From: Agapetus fuscipes
Lineage: Eukaryota > Arthropoda > Insecta > Trichoptera > Glossosomatidae
Assembly: GCA_951799405.1 (NCBI GenBank)
Contig: OX637332.1
Span: forward strand, 749,001-813,000
Direction of reading: 5' to 3'
DNA length: 64,000 nucleotides
The notes under the pieces: generated by a model
The model's database searches: none
Told to the model about the DNA's origin: nothing
The model's input: only the letters and a program-made list of their open reading frames with translations
In this document: positions 41,359 to 52,247 of the stretch, one piece after another
How positions within the stretch are numbered: position 1 is the first letter of the stretch
Layout: every line of letters begins with the position of its first letter
Position numbers and translations under genes: made by a program

Positions 41359-44060
41359 AATTTATTCAACAAAACAGGAAAATACATTAAAATATATAAA
41401 ACAATAATAAAAATATACACAATTGATGTTGTACCTTCCCAATTACAATGTTGACATTAAATATAAGTATTAAAAATAAAAAGAATATAAAAAAGAATAT
41501 AAATATAAATACTAATGACAGTAAGATATTTTTTCATACAATGTTGACATTAAATATAAGTATTAAAATAAAAAAAAGAATATAAATATAAATACTAATG
41601 ATAGTAAGATATTTTTTTTTTTTTTTTCAAACACAAAATATAAAATATAAAAACCTATTAAAATAATCATGATAACCGTAATGACACCAAACAATAAGAG
41701 ATAAAAACAGAATTACATATATCAAATCAGCCTTACATTCACTTGAACATGCCAATATTTTTAATTATAATTTTAATTTTTTCCCACTCACTAATACCTA
41801 CACACTGAAATTCTAGTCAAAATTCATTATATTTCATGAACACGTTTCTATTATTATTACAATTACAATTATTATTATTATTATTTTACATCATTAATCA
41901 AGAATTAAGGGCAAAGTATGGCCGTCGTTAACTTTTTCAAAGTATTGGTCGATTGGTAAAAAATATCCAGTTCACTAAACTTTTCATTGAACAACCGCGA
42001 AGCTCTCAAGAGGAATGAGTTTCCGTATGAATTTGTTCTGTGAGACGGAATATAGAGCTGGATTTTGGTGTTTCTTGACGTCATCCTAGGCACTCGGATT
42101 CCCACTTCAGACAGGAGTTCGGAGCAAGACACGTTACCCCGGATGAGTTTGAATAGGAACATTAGGTCCAGAACACTCCGTCTCGCTTGGAGCGAAAACA
42201 AACCATAGTGTTGCAGCGCCGTATGATAGTCGGCAAGCTCTCGATGGAGACCGTCTCGGTACAAGAGTGTCCTGATGAGGCGTTTTTGGATGGCCTCTAA
42301 TCTATTGACATAGATGATATATTGCGGGTTCCAAACTTGGCAAGCATATTCAAGTATTGGTCTTACGTAAACTTTATAAAGACATAATGCCACTGCAGTG
42401 TTTCGGAATGCCTTACAAGATCTCAAAACAAACCCAAGCAGTTTGTATGATCTTTTAATGATGCTATCTATGTGGTAATTGAATCTCAATTTATTGTCTA
42501 ATACAAGCCCCAGATCACGTACTTGATCGGCAGGTTCCACGAACTCCGATTGAATCTCGTATTCAAAGACTAATGGGTTCTTTTTCCTAGTGAACCTCAC
42601 GATGCAACATTTAGAAACATTTAAAGAAAGTTTATTTACGATACAATATTCACCAAAGCGTTTCAAATCTCTTTGGATAGATACACAATCTCTCACGGAT
42701 GCCACCTCTGAAAAAATCTTCATATCGTCTGCATAAAGTAAGACGCTTGAATTGAGGAAGCAATGTCTTATATCGTTTATAAAAATTAAGAATAAAAGAG
42801 GACCCAGATGGCTACCCTGCGGCACACCCGAGACGACCCGTTCACGTTTGGAGGTGATTCCCCCAATCGTTACAGATATTGTTCTATCATACAGGTATGA
42901 TTTGAGCCACCGGAGTAGGTCACCGTGTATTCCTTGCCACTCCAGCTTGGCAATTAGGATCTTGTGGCTAATCTTATCAAAACATTTGGAGTAATCAGTG
43001 TAGATCACATCAGCCTGAGATCCTGCGTCCATAATCTTTAGAATTTTTTCCGTAAACAGTACCAGATTTGATGCGGTGGACCTGCCTGGTAAAAACCCAT
43101 GTTGATTTACATCAATTGCATTTTTCACCGCGGAGAAAATCTGATCATATGCTATTTTTTCGAGTAACTTCCCAAATATAGATAACTTAGACACAGGGCG
43201 ATAGTTTTCAACATTGTCTTTATTTCCAGATTTGTAAATTGGTACTATGTGCGCATATTTCCATTTACGTGGAAAAACACCCAGACTAAGTGATTTTTTA
43301 AATATTATTGCTAATGGCTTAATTAATTTATCACAACAGTTTTTTATGAAAATAACCGGCAAACCATCCGGACCACAACCTTTCCTCACGTCTAATGAGC
43401 GAATGCTTTCACATAACCTATCCTCATTGATGACTATGGACGAGATAGTGGAGCAATCATTAAATGAATCACCAGATTGACGTGCAACCGATAAACCATC
43501 ATCTTCCACGAAAACGGAGGAAAAGTATTTAAGGAACAAGTCAGATATCCCAGCAGCATCATTTTTTATTTCATTTTCATACTTCATTTCATTTGGAATA
43601 CAGCTTTCGCCTTTTTTTGATTTAATAAAGGAAAATAGTTTTTTGGGGTCATTTCTAATAGACGTCTCCATGTGGTTCAAATATTTACGCTTGCATATCT
43701 TTTCCTGTTGTTTGAATCTACTTCTTAGTAATGAAAATGTGGAGTAGTCCAACGGATTTCCGTAACGCCTAAACTTAGTATGGAACAATTGTTTTTCTTT
43801 TAAGATTTTCTTCAAAGCGTTGGAATACCAAGGAGGGTACTGCGTATTGGTGCTACATAATCGAGATTTCGGGACATATTCATCAATAATTTCATTTACC
43901 ACACGGTAGAAATTATCCACCATCTCATCAATATCATCCGAATCCAGAATTGAGTCCCAATCGACCATAGACAAAGAATTGTTAATTATTGTATAGTCGG
44001 CCTTTTTGTATACGTACACCATTCTCGGGGTACTCGTACGTAAGGAGCTTATCTTATAAT
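41328..44060 (-). mobile_element. JOC copy 2, jockey-like LINE
   Basis: Poly-T about 41328-41354 (minus poly(A)), 3' UTR ~550 bp, RT frame 41905-44022, and coding sequence that continues in frame upstream of the first Met to about 44060 (SLRTSTPR before MVYVYKKADY), i.e. the end of the endonuclease domain. The endonuclease itself is lost by 5' truncation. At the 5' junction (44050-44093) lies filler with repeated ATCTTATAA. Confidence 0.9.
41905..44022 (-). CDS. Jockey-like reverse transcriptase, 5'-truncated
   Basis: 705 uninterrupted codons. Residues 1-160 are the linker after the endonuclease (PPWYSNALKKILKEKQLFHT at 63-82). RT blocks follow in order: KGCGPDGLP 214-222, IVPIYKSGNKDNVENYRPVS 259-278, QHGFLPGRST 307-316, motif A YTDYSKCFDKISH 341-353, GVPQGSHLGPLLF 399-411, catalytic YADD 430-433. 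After that come thumb and C-terminus. Known jockey ORF2 proteins cut the target and copy the RNA in place; without the endonuclease this copy cannot do so alone. The Met is internal. The lack of stops and ~99% likeness to copy 1 mean it is young. Confidence 0.92.
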   Translation of the reverse strand: MVYVYKKADYTIINNSLSMVDWDSILDSDDIDEMVDNFYRVVNEIIDEYVPKSRLCSTNTQYPPWYSNALKKILKEKQLFHTKFRRYGNPLDYSTFSLLRSRFKQQEKICKRKYLNHMETSIRNDPKKLFSFIKSKKGESCIPNEMKYENEIKNDAAGISDLFLKYFSSVFVEDDGLSVARQSGDSFNDCSTISSIVINEDRLCESIRSLDVRKGCGPDGLPVIFIKNCCDKLIKPLAIIFKKSLSLGVFPRKWKYAHIVPIYKSGNKDNVENYRPVSKLSIFGKLLEKIAYDQIFSAVKNAIDVNQHGFLPGRSTASNLVLFTEKILKIMDAGSQADVIYTDYSKCFDKISHKILIAKLEWQGIHGDLLRWLKSYLYDRTISVTIGGITSKRERVVSGVPQGSHLGPLLFLIFINDIRHCFLNSSVLLYADDMKIFSEVASVRDCVSIQRDLKRFGEYCIVNKLSLNVSKCCIVRFTRKKNPLVFEYEIQSEFVEPADQVRDLGLVLDNKLRFNYHIDSIIKRSYKLLGFVLRSCKAFRNTAVALCLYKVYVRPILEYACQVWNPQYIIYVNRLEAIQKRLIRTLLYRDGLHRELADYHTALQHYGLFSLQARRSVLDLMFLFKLIRGNVSCSELLSEVGIRVPRMTSRNTKIQLYIPSHRTNSYGNSFLLRASRLFNEKFSELDIFYQSTNTLKKLTTAILCP

Positions 44061-44299
44061 CTTATTATCTTATAAGCTTATCTTATAAGTATAATATATC
44101 ATGTAAGATTTATATTAAGTGCATTCCCACAAGCAGACATGTATAATTTCGCGCTAACACATGCCGCATGTGGACCTACATTATAAGAACCCATCTCAAA
44201 TGAACATAAGCCCTGCAACTCTTGCCGTCCTTCCCTGAGACAGGGGTGACATTGGCAAAGTGAAGCTAATTAAAAAATCTTATGCTTTTTAAAATGTAT

Positions 44300-44707
44300 T
44301 GTTATGTTTTTCGGGTTCAAATAGTCTTCAAATTAAAACTGGTCTTTTTTTAGAGGATATCTTATTTTACACTTAGATTTATTTAACAATTTAAATTTAT
44401 TTTTTACAATTCACATTTATGGTTTAGCAATTTACATTTATTTCACAGATGGTTTGTGTTCACTTATACTGTCTTTTGTGTTTAAAAGTAGAGTGTCGTA
44501 TGAAGACTGACTCCTGCAAGCCGTTCGCGGCTTTTTATACTCCAGCGATAGAATTTGCTAGAGGTCAATTTGCTGGGACCTTCTCGAACGGTCTTCTAAA
44601 AGCTTCGAGTACCTACATAATTATGAAGATCTCTTTACCCTAGGTACTACAACTCTCATCAGCTATAAATGATATATCTACCTACCTCAATATTGACATT
44701 ATTAACA
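44300..44707 (-). mobile_element. LTR-like R2, uninterrupted
   Basis: Minus: TGTTAATAATG... to ...GAAAAACATAACA, about 408 bp with short inverted ends. TATAAAAAG (44531-44540 complement), then GTCAGTCT, AATAAATGTAAATTG and AATAAATCTAAGTG. It matches R1 apart from the LINE-A insertion there. No gag-pol beside it: solo LTR candidate. Confidence 0.6.
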
Positions 44708-45564
44708 CAATACAATGATTTCTAGCTCATGTTTAAATCTATTTTGAACACCAGTATTCAAGTAGCATCTCTCTTAGGGGCGGCAGGTATGAGCAAGCTT
44801 TTAGCTGCCAGCGCATAGATCAAACGCCGTACCTTACTGTACCCAAGTGTAAAATATTACGTACAAACTCAACGATAGCGTCTCACTAAAATTTTCACTA
44901 TAACTAAAACGCTCCCTTCAAGCGTTGCTTCAGTTTGAATACATTTTTAGTGAAACGCTTTGAATGCCGAGTTTTATACTTGGGGAAGTGTTCACCCAAG
45001 ACGCTCCCGCTCTATGCATTGTTATTTGTCGTTCTGGCCATGACACGGGGCAAACATATTCCGCCGAGAAAGTGACATGTACAAATTATAGCGATGATTA
45101 AAAGCATGCGAGGCTTTGGGGAAAATAATACAGGCAGATGCAGCGTGATGTAATGCAATAAAGGTATTCATAATATCAGACGGGGGATCTCTCGCTAAAA
45201 GACGGTGTAAATGCCAGGCAAGGTTTTCACTCGTCAGGTAAAATGAAACGCGAAAGAAAATGCAGATTTCTTACGCTTCTTTTATTCCACAAATTCTTGT
45301 AAGTATAAAATACTTTATGCGAGTTTTAAATTATTTTTTAATGTTAAAAAAATTGTGTTCATTTTGCATTTGTCTTATTTCATTATGATTATTAAATATT
45401 CAAACACAGACATTGGTAGACATATGTATATATATGAGTATTTAGAGAAACAAAGAAACATCTAAAATAAATGGAAATTACAGATTCGTTATACTAGTGA
45501 AACTTGAGTACACAAAAACTCTACCAAAGAAGTGCCAAATATGATTGGTATAAAAAAACAATAA
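44708..45564. other. No gene; imperfect palindrome 44838-44992
   Basis: CCCAAGTGTAAAAT...CTCACTAAAA at the left pairs with TTTTAGTGAAAC...ATTTTATACTTGGG-like sequence at the right, a possible small MITE. The rest is unassigned. Confidence 0.45.
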
Positions 45565-45800
45565 TGCTTTTTTTTCCAGGATTTGTTGCCGTGGTCTATC
45601 GGAGCTGTAACTTCCGGACGTTTCGCCTATATCTGAGATAAGCTTTATTACCATGTCAGTTTCATCATCAACATCATCATCCCGCAAAACAAGCCCATCT
45701 GAAATGTGCAAAATTACTGGAAGATTCATTCTCAATATACCACCGGATGCAACATATCCCGGAAAGCAACTCTACGGTGTCTACGCTGTGAAAGATTAAA
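45565..45800 (-). repeat. Family L, copy 2
   Basis: Minus: GATATAGGCGAAACGTCCGG, TACAGCTCCGATAGACCACG and GCAACAAATCCTGG match 5260-5310. The CTGAAGA half of the core is lost; the GAAAC half is intact, unlike copy 1. Confidence 0.5.
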
Positions 45801-46589
45801 AAAGTTTTTTTTTTAAATATCAATGCTGTCAATTATTATCTAATTTGTATTTCATTAGTTAAGTTGAAGTCCTTCCCTCTACGGTGTATTTACTGCTTCC
45901 TCACATTCACCCCTGCCCAAGTTGCAGTCTCGCCGGCTTCCCTTTGCTCGCATAGACAAATCGCTGCCTTAGTGCTTGTTTACTGTAAACGCCATTGAGC
46001 TAATTTTACAGGAGCAATGTTTTTGTGTTTTGTTATTGTAATTGACAAAATCGTAATTCAATTGCCTATTTTACCGAAAGTACTGCAGGTCTGGCACTAT
46101 AATAATCGGTAAAAATCATAATAATGTAACGTTTAATACTAAAAAAAGGCGTTTTAAAATGGATATACGTCAAAGATGCGCAACGGAAATTTCGTAAAGT
46201 GGATATACAGTAAAACGATCTTGAGATTGACCGGACGCTCGCAACAATCTTTTAGTGCTTGTTTACTCTATGCGCCAAATCACATATAAAGGGTGTTCCA
46301 GTCACTTCTTCACCGCACATTATATTTGTTGTACTTATTTAATTCATATTACACAGTAGGCTATTGAACTTTCATTTGACTTTTATTTATTTCTTTACTT
46401 CCTTCCTTTCCTATTAATACTCTAGTGTTACCAAAGAGATGGAAGAGAGAAGTTTATTATCAAAATATTTTTTTATTTTCTTTAAGGTTTTTTTTGTTTT
46501 TTACTTTCTTGCTCTAGCTGAAGACTAAAAATTTCATTTTTTTTCACGAAACGGCGCTATACAGAAATCATCAACTCATCATCATCATA
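45801..46589. other. No gene; MITE J scraps
   Basis: 45965-46080 is a J left half (CGCTGCCTTAGTGCTTGTTT, GGAGCAATGTTTTTGTG). 46255-46300 is another J end (TAGTGCTTGTTTACTC). The rest is AT-rich. Confidence 0.55.
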
Positions 46590-47256
46590 AAGAAAGTATT
46601 GATTTGGTGTGAAAATTTTTTTTCGAGGTTTTCACGGAAATGAGTTGTCCTGGTGCAGGTCATGCCAAAAAACACTATCTTTCAAAAACGTCCGTCTGTA
46701 TGTGTGTGTGTGTGTGTGCGTGTGTATGTGTGTCACTTTCCAAAGTATTAGACTTAGAGATACCATATTTTGGCTACATCAACTCTTTTGAACATGTTTT
46801 AAATATGAATTACACGGCATTACACCAACTTGAAAATTCAAGATGGCTGCCATACAAAAAAAAACATAAAATTTCAGATGGCAACCCATAGACCCAGGTT
46901 TGCAAGAGTGTTGCCACACCTAATTTTTTTAATAAAAATTTGAGCAACGACCACACTGAAAAAAATAATCTTGGAGCCGTTTTTGAGAAAAGTGCAATTG
47001 TATGTTTTTTTTGTATGGCAGCCATCTTGATTTTTCAGGGTGATCCCATGCCGGTCGGGTCATCAAAATTTGTGGTTGTCAATTCTCTAAATCTAAAAAT
47101 TGGTGTCTCTGTGATTAGTAGTATCGGCTGGGACATACACACATACGGACGGACAGGTTCGACAAATTAGGTTTTTTTGCACATCCTGGCGCAAGACAAC
47201 TCATTTCCGTTGAAACCTCAATTTTTTTTTCGGACGAATACAATACTTTATAGCTC
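46590..47256. mobile_element. Element U, long terminal inverted repeats
   Basis: Left AAAGTATTG...CGAGGTTTTCACGGAAATGA...GTTGTCCTGG and right inverted GCGCAAGACAACTCATTTCC...GAAACCTCAA...CAATACTTT. Pairing continues inward to CGTCCGTCTGTATGTGTG. About 665 bp; a GT-repeat lies at 46697-46730. No transposase. A piece of the same family is at 49355-49410 (CATACGGACGGAC-like). Confidence 0.7.
46697..46732 (+). repeat. GT microsatellite
   Basis: Run of GT/TGTG with single CG and TA interruptions, within the left arm of U. Confidence 0.9.
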
Positions 47257-47639
47257 CTTCTGACTGCTATAAAGTAAAAATATATTGAAAAGTTCTCAGC
47301 AGTTAGAGTGTTAATAAAAAAATACTTTTTAGAAAATTTAAGACAATAATGATAACTTATATCCTTATATGATGTCATCATTATATTTTCCAAGAAGTGA
47401 ATCACATACAAAGTGAGAAATTTCCAGACAAAATGTTTGGTAATAATCAGAGGGTTAAAATTAGATAAAAGGCTGCGATTCTTAAAACTTTCTAAATAGC
47501 AATAATAATCAGTCGTTACTTTTTCAAAACATGACAAAAAAGTTTACCCACCATACAAAGTCCAAGTTTGCATACAAAAGCGTTCAATGACCATCTATGT
47601 ACATATGTATAATAATCGAGAATCGTAGTTGCAACGAAA
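47257..47639. other. No gene recognised
   Basis: AT-rich. A minus open stretch (47115-47537) is F/Y/S-rich and overlaps U, so I do not call it. Confidence 0.4.
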
Positions 47640-47836
47640 TATTAACATTCAAAACTCAGATCAATTGCATGCCCACAAACAGAAACTTGTAAGTTCGCGC
47701 TTGCAAATGCTGAGTGTGTACTTACAAATTGAAACCAAATCTCAAATGAACATTAAGCCTGCAACTCTGACATTGACAAAGTGAATTATTTTTTACACTA
47801 TGGGTGGTCAGCTTTATACCAACCTATAAATCAAGG
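47640..47836 (-). repeat. Module A copy with deletion
   Basis: From GCATGCCCACAAACAGAAAC to CTATAAATCAAGG; the CTTGCCGACCTTCCCTGAAA block is missing. Confidence 0.8.
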
Positions 47837-47935
47837 TTCTTTCTTGTGTAATTGGCGTTTTTTTCAGAGACGACCAACCTCGCAGAGGGCTCTTGAGGTG
47901 TGATTCACACAAAACGGCGCTCACCAAATAATCTT
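47837..47935 (+). repeat. SINE-D1, 3' part
   Basis: TTGGCGTTTTTTTCAGAGAC, CTCGCAGAGGGCTCTTGAGG, CGCTCACCAAATAATC plus T-run. Confidence 0.8.
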
Positions 47936-48004
47936 TTTTTTCTTCTTGAAACAGCATAAACTGGCAAATGATTCTAGCTTTAAATTCGTCATCTATAAAT
48001 CTAT

Positions 48005-48765
48005 AATCTAAGTTGCAAGGATATATTCATTTAAAGCTCTCAGATGTATGCCCACAAACCAACAAGTGTAGTTCGCGCTTACAAATGCTGAATGTGTACT
48101 TACAAATAAAATCCAAACCTCAAATGAACATAAGCCCCACAACTTTTGCCGACCTTCCCTGAAACAGGGGTGACATTGGCAAAGTGAACCATTTTTTACA
48201 GTATGGGTGGTCAGCCTCATACCAACCTATAAGTCAAGGAATATGAATAATAAATTACATTTAAATATAAAAAAGAACAAAACCTTACAAAGAAATCTAT
48301 ACAAAAAAAGTCAAAAATTTCCTATGCAAAAAATGTAGCAAATGAATACACCAACATTAGAAATCAACATTGCAGATTAGCCGCCACTTCTTCCTGTCCT
48401 TGCATACTTCTTTCATTTCATCCAGAGTCATAACCTTTTTCATACAAGTCCTCCTTTTATTATGACTCTGGATATCCCAGTCATTCGCTATTTCAGAGAT
48501 TTGATCCTTCCATACTTTTCTCGGTCTTCCTCTACCACGACATCCATCTATTCTAGCAACATATACTTTCTTCGTCAATCTTTCATCACTCATTCTCTCC
48601 AAATGCCCGAACCATCTTAACATACTTCTTTTAATCTTCACTTTCACACTTTCCCTTACACCACATTCTTCTCTTACAAAATCATTTCTCACCCTGTCAC
48701 TTCGTTTTTTCCCAATCATACTTCTTAGATAGTCCATTTCTACTGTATGGACTTTACTTTTTACG
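48005..48765 (-). mobile_element. LINE-A, longest copy
   Basis: Module A (48005-48238), 3' UTR (48239-48356), then the RT C-terminal frame up to about 48765. This copy shows that module A is the 3' end of LINE-A. 5' truncated. Confidence 0.9.
48357..48737 (-). pseudogene. LINE-A RT C-terminus, 126 codons
   Basis: MDYLRSMIGKKRSDRVRNDF, SMLRWFGHLERMSDERLTKK, VYVARIDGCRGRGRPRKVWK, then NKRRTCMKKVMTLDEMKEVC and DRKKWRLICNVDF. This RGRGRPRK-containing tail is common in RTE-like endonuclease-reverse transcriptases of arthropods. The catalytic parts lie upstream and are absent. Confidence 0.85.
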
Positions 48766-49024
48766 TCATACAGTGAGTTAATTTATGCAAGAAAGTCGAG
48801 TGCAGATTCTGTGCATTTTTTTTTATTATTTTGAAGAAAACATCAATTATATATCAGAAAATATGTTTTTTTAGGACAAAAGTTGTAGCTTTCTATCTCT
48901 TGTATAAAATGTTTACGAAAGTAAGTCTGTTTTTATTTTGAATTTCCAAATAGTGCGTGAACTACGTTATTGAAAGATGGAACATTTTTATACGTTTCAA
49001 TGTTTTGATGTTTGCTAATGATGC
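48766..49024. other. No gene recognised
   Basis: AT-rich spacer. Confidence 0.4.
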
Positions 49025-49165
49025 TCCTTGCCTGATAGGTTGGTATGAGGCTGACCCCCCATGCTGAAAAAATAGGTTCGCTTTTGCTTACGCCACCCTG
49101 ATTTTACGGATATGTGACAGGAGTTGCAAGGTTTATGTTCATGTGAGATTTTGTTGATTTTAATT
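49025..49165 (+). repeat. Module A, 5' half
   Basis: TCCTTGCCTGATAGGTTGGT to TGAGATTTTGTTGATTT. Variant shared with 14669 (GACCCCCCATGCTG). Confidence 0.75.
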
Positions 49166-49189
49166 TTAAATTTAACGTCAATTTCAATT

Positions 49190-49290
49190 TTCAGTAAGGA
49201 TAGGCAGAATAAGAAGAAATGGAGGCAGCTCTGCAGAGGCTCTGGCCACCCCTAGCGGAATGGCGACAGAATTACAGTTACAGTTACATA
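49190..49290 (+). mobile_element. LINE-B 3' tip
   Basis: TAAGGATAGGCAGAATAAGA, GCAGCTCTGCAGAGGCTCTG, CCCCTAGCGGAATGGCGACA and the ATTACAGTTACAGTTACAT tail. Confidence 0.85.
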
Positions 49291-49949
49291 TATACATAAA
49301 TACTTGTTCAGATTATATTAAATTTTTATGAAAATATAATATGATCTGTAATTTCGGCTGGTACATGCATACATACATATACGGACGGACGGGACATTAT
49401 GTCTTGGGACATTTATCGGTGGGCATTTTGTCGTGGTACCAAAAATATACTGTAAGTTATCCACGTACGTGTCTAATTAAGCATTTTGTAATCTCGTATG
49501 GCAATTATTGTCTATTAATAATTACCTACTGTTTCACGAACTAAAAATGTAGCAACCTGTATGTTAAAATGCCATTACGTTCATTTCAACATATAATCGA
49601 CTAACCGTTCACATTGAACAATGCAATGGCAGAAATTGTTTTTGCAGATGGTCGGGAGATGTTTTTCTTCCTATTAACTATAATTTTTAAAGGATTTATC
49701 TCAGGAATCCCTTGAAAACTTAAATATTCATCTCAAAATTCCGAGCGGGCTACGGTTAAAAAACGATGTTTAGGTGTGACGTCACACCCACGCGCGTCTG
49801 TGATTGGCAGATACGGCAGCCACTCGTCAGCCACGCATGCGCATCAGCGTTTGTGGCGTATCCAGTAAACAAGCACTGAGTTGAAATTTCGAACACAGAA
49901 TATCGTCTGTGAAAATGTTGAATAACTCGCACATTTGAAGACAAATACG
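49291..49949. other. No gene; U and J scraps
   Basis: 49355-49410 resembles element U. 49855-49880 is a J right end (TGGCGTATCCAGTAAACAAG). GC-richer 49745-49860 is unassigned. Confidence 0.45.
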
Positions 49950-50057
49950 TATTTTTTTTAGCTCAGATTGTGTAGAATTTTATTCTTAAGACAACTGCAT
50001 CAAAAAGTCAGATTTGACAAGATTGGCGTATACAGTAAACAAGAACTGGGGGAGCGA
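49950..50057. mobile_element. MITE J, right half
   Basis: TTTAGCTCAGATTGTGTAGA to GGCGTATACAGTAAACAAGA, ending CTGGGGGAGCG followed by AAAT. Confidence 0.75.
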
Positions 50058-50278
50058 AATACAAAGCCTCCAGGTAGCGCCGCGTCGCTAAGGGCTGATT
50101 ACGGAGCGCCCATTGTCCGAGTGAAGGTGATCCCTCATTGGGCTGAGCTACTCGCTTCGCTGTATCTTTGACGATGTAACTTTGCCTTTGGGTGATTACG
50201 GGCCGGTCTTATAAACGAGAGACCAATATCCGTAAGTATACGGTAAGTGAGACCAAATATCCGTAAGTATCCGATAAG

Positions 50279-50490
50279 TGACCGGTCCGTAGTTCAGTGG
50301 TAACACTTCGGACTCTGAATAAAAGTTGTGGATTCGAATCCCGGCGGAGCACAAAAAAATATACCATTTATATTTTCAAATTTGCTCTTCGCTGGGCTGA
50401 AAAATTCATAAACCTTTACCAATGCCCGGTCACCAAAGGTCTATCCAGCCTTACAGCAACTGGGTCTTGCCTGAGAATTGGCGCTGGCAC
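50279..50490 (+). repeat. SINE-D, 3'-truncated
   Basis: TGACCGGTCCGTAGTTCAGT, B box GGATTCGAATCCCGG, body to TGGGTCTTGCCTGAGAATTG. Two imperfect copies of CCGTAAGTAT lie just upstream. Confidence 0.85.
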
Positions 50491-50564
50491 AAAATAACTA
50501 ATGAGTTTCCGCCTGTTGTGTTGTACGAACATATGTGAAGCCTGGAGTCTGACTTCTTTCTTTT

Positions 50565-50865
50565 TAAGGGTTTGTTGTTTTTATACACTTAAATCTTATT
50601 TATTATTTGTATTCCTTGACTTATAGGTTAGTATGAGGTTGATCACCCATACTGTAAAAAATGGTTCACTTTATCACCCCTGGATCAGGGAAGGTCGGCA
50701 AGAGTTGTAGGGTTTATGTTTATTTGACGTTTGGATTTTATTTGTGAGTACACATTCAGCATTTGTAAGCGCGAACTACACGTGTTTGTTTGTGGGCATG
50801 CTTTGATATATAAGCTTTAAATGTTAAAATATCTATGCAACTTAGTTTATAGATAGATTAAATAT
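50565..50865 (+). mobile_element. LINE-A 3' UTR plus module A
   Basis: TTATACACTTAAATC and ATTTGTATTCC (UTR end), then module A with the TGGATCAGGGAAGGTC variant, tail CTTAGTTTATAGATAGATTA. Confidence 0.85.
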
Positions 50866-51294
50866 ATTATAGATCTCCTAAGTCTCCATCATCCATCTCG
50901 CTTTCCATGATTCCTTTGCTTTTTTTATTACAGCAAAAAAAGTAATGAAATATCATCTGTTAAGTAAATTTTTGAAAAGTTGCATGCGCTAGTAGCTGGC
51001 GTGCATTCAGTGGACTTAAGTGCGACTGATTTATTAGTCTCAGACTTAGGCTGCAGGACAAGATATTACAACAACAAGACAGGGAAACTTTGAAGAATAA
51101 AAATAATGGAGAGTCCAGACTGAGCTGGAGGGATAAATTGGGGAAAGATGCAGCTCAGATTTTACAAGTTGCAAACTAGAGAACTGCGTCGGAGGACTGG
51201 TGGAGTTGGAGGCAGATGTTGACTGACCTCCTTAGCAAGTAGTAACAAATATGTGTATGCCTTTCCCTAGCAACCCGGCTGGGTGACGATACAA
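50866..51294. other. No gene recognised
   Basis: Unassigned; CCCTAGCAACCCGGCTGGGT near 51267 recalls 11830-11850. Confidence 0.4.
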
Positions 51295-51455
51295 TGTCCT
51301 GCTGTAAGGAAGATCGGCAAAAGTTGTATGACTTATTTTTATTTGAGATTTTTTTTATTTTTATTTTGTAAGGACAATACGTCATAAGCGTATCGATTAC
51401 TCGTGTATGCTTGTGAGCACCCATTAAATATGAATCTTAAATGTTTAAAAATTTT
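51295..51455 (+). repeat. Module A, diverged 3' part
   Basis: TGTAAGGAAGATCGGCAAAA to ATGAATCTTAAATGTTTAAA. Confidence 0.7.
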
Positions 51456-51589
51456 AAGACATGTTAAAAAATAGGACGAAAAAACATTTGAGTGAAGATT
51501 AGTTTTGACTTGGATAATTTAGTTTAGTTGTTTGCCCAGGGGTAGAGGTCTCGACGACCGTCGATACCTCTTACCGTATCTGTTAGACG

Positions 51590-51790
51590 CTTGTGATACA
51601 ATAGACGCTTGTGATATAAAAAAATCGTAAAACCACATTAATAGGAATGCCAATAAATGCCTCTATTTTTTTTAATTTTAGAGCTGTTTTGATTTTAACG
51701 ATATGATAAAAAAAAAGATGTCATTTTTCTGCAATCTCAAACTTTAAACTGCTCTTCTGAACAATTTAGTTTATGTCGCATTTGCCCTTT
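51590..51790 (+). repeat. Family I fragment
   Basis: CGTAAAACCACATTAATAGG, ATTTTAGAGCTGTTTTGATT and AACGATATGATAAAAAAAA, as at 63585-63680. Confidence 0.75.
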
Positions 51791-51984
51791 TGACTTTTAG
51801 CCGTCGATATGGTGTGAATGAAACGCGTGGTGTTTGTTATTGTAATGTCGCCGGCCGCAGGTGGTTCGCTAAATTGGTGGCGCAAGTTCACGCTGCAGCA
51901 AAAACTGGCCGATACGTAGCGACATTAAAACAACTACATCACATGTGCTGGAACACCAGGCCACCTGCGCCGGACGTAAGTTAA
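51790..51984 (+). other. Orphan open frame, donor-like end
   Basis: An open stretch of 64 codons in a GC-richer segment (CYCNVAGRRWFAKLVAQVHA, KTGRYVATLKQLHHMCW). GTAAGTT at about 51978 could be a splice donor. I do not recognise the protein. It occurs once. It may be a host exon or chance. Confidence 0.25.
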
Positions 51985-52129
51985 CTTAAGCTGCGCAATA
52001 TTTCACTAAACTATATCACGTACTATGTTCGTAAGAGAAGAAAGGGAAAGCGACTCTACGCGGATAACGAACCCAGAACTTTCAGAGTCCGGTAGTTGAA
52101 AAAAGCACCAAGTTTCTTTAGAAAAACAC

Positions 52130-52245
52130 ACTATAATCTATAAAACTACCATAATCTAAGTTTTCAAAGATAGGTAAAGGTTTGAAATTCATGTTAAATA
52201 CATGCTCACAAACGGACACGTGTAACCATTTTTTTTACAGTATGG
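52130..52245 (-). repeat. Module A, internally deleted
   Basis: The tail side (AATCTATAAAACTACCATAA, CTCACAAACGGACACGTGTA) jumps straight to the 5' side (ACCATTTTTTTTACAGTATG). Confidence 0.7.
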
Positions 52246-52247
52246 GT

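Larger units (their letters stand above)
41180..44270 (-). repeat. Module A split by a 2.9-kb insertion
   Basis: The 3' tip (41180-41220, TCTAATCTAATCTGAGCTGC) and the rest (44094-44270) of one minus-strand module A flank LINE-F plus JOC copy 2. ATATATCAT occurs at 41212-41220 and 44094-44102, fitting a 9-bp target duplication. Confidence 0.8.

Noticed and set aside
43247..43480. 77-codon plus open frame
   Set aside because: Antisense to JOC copy 2.
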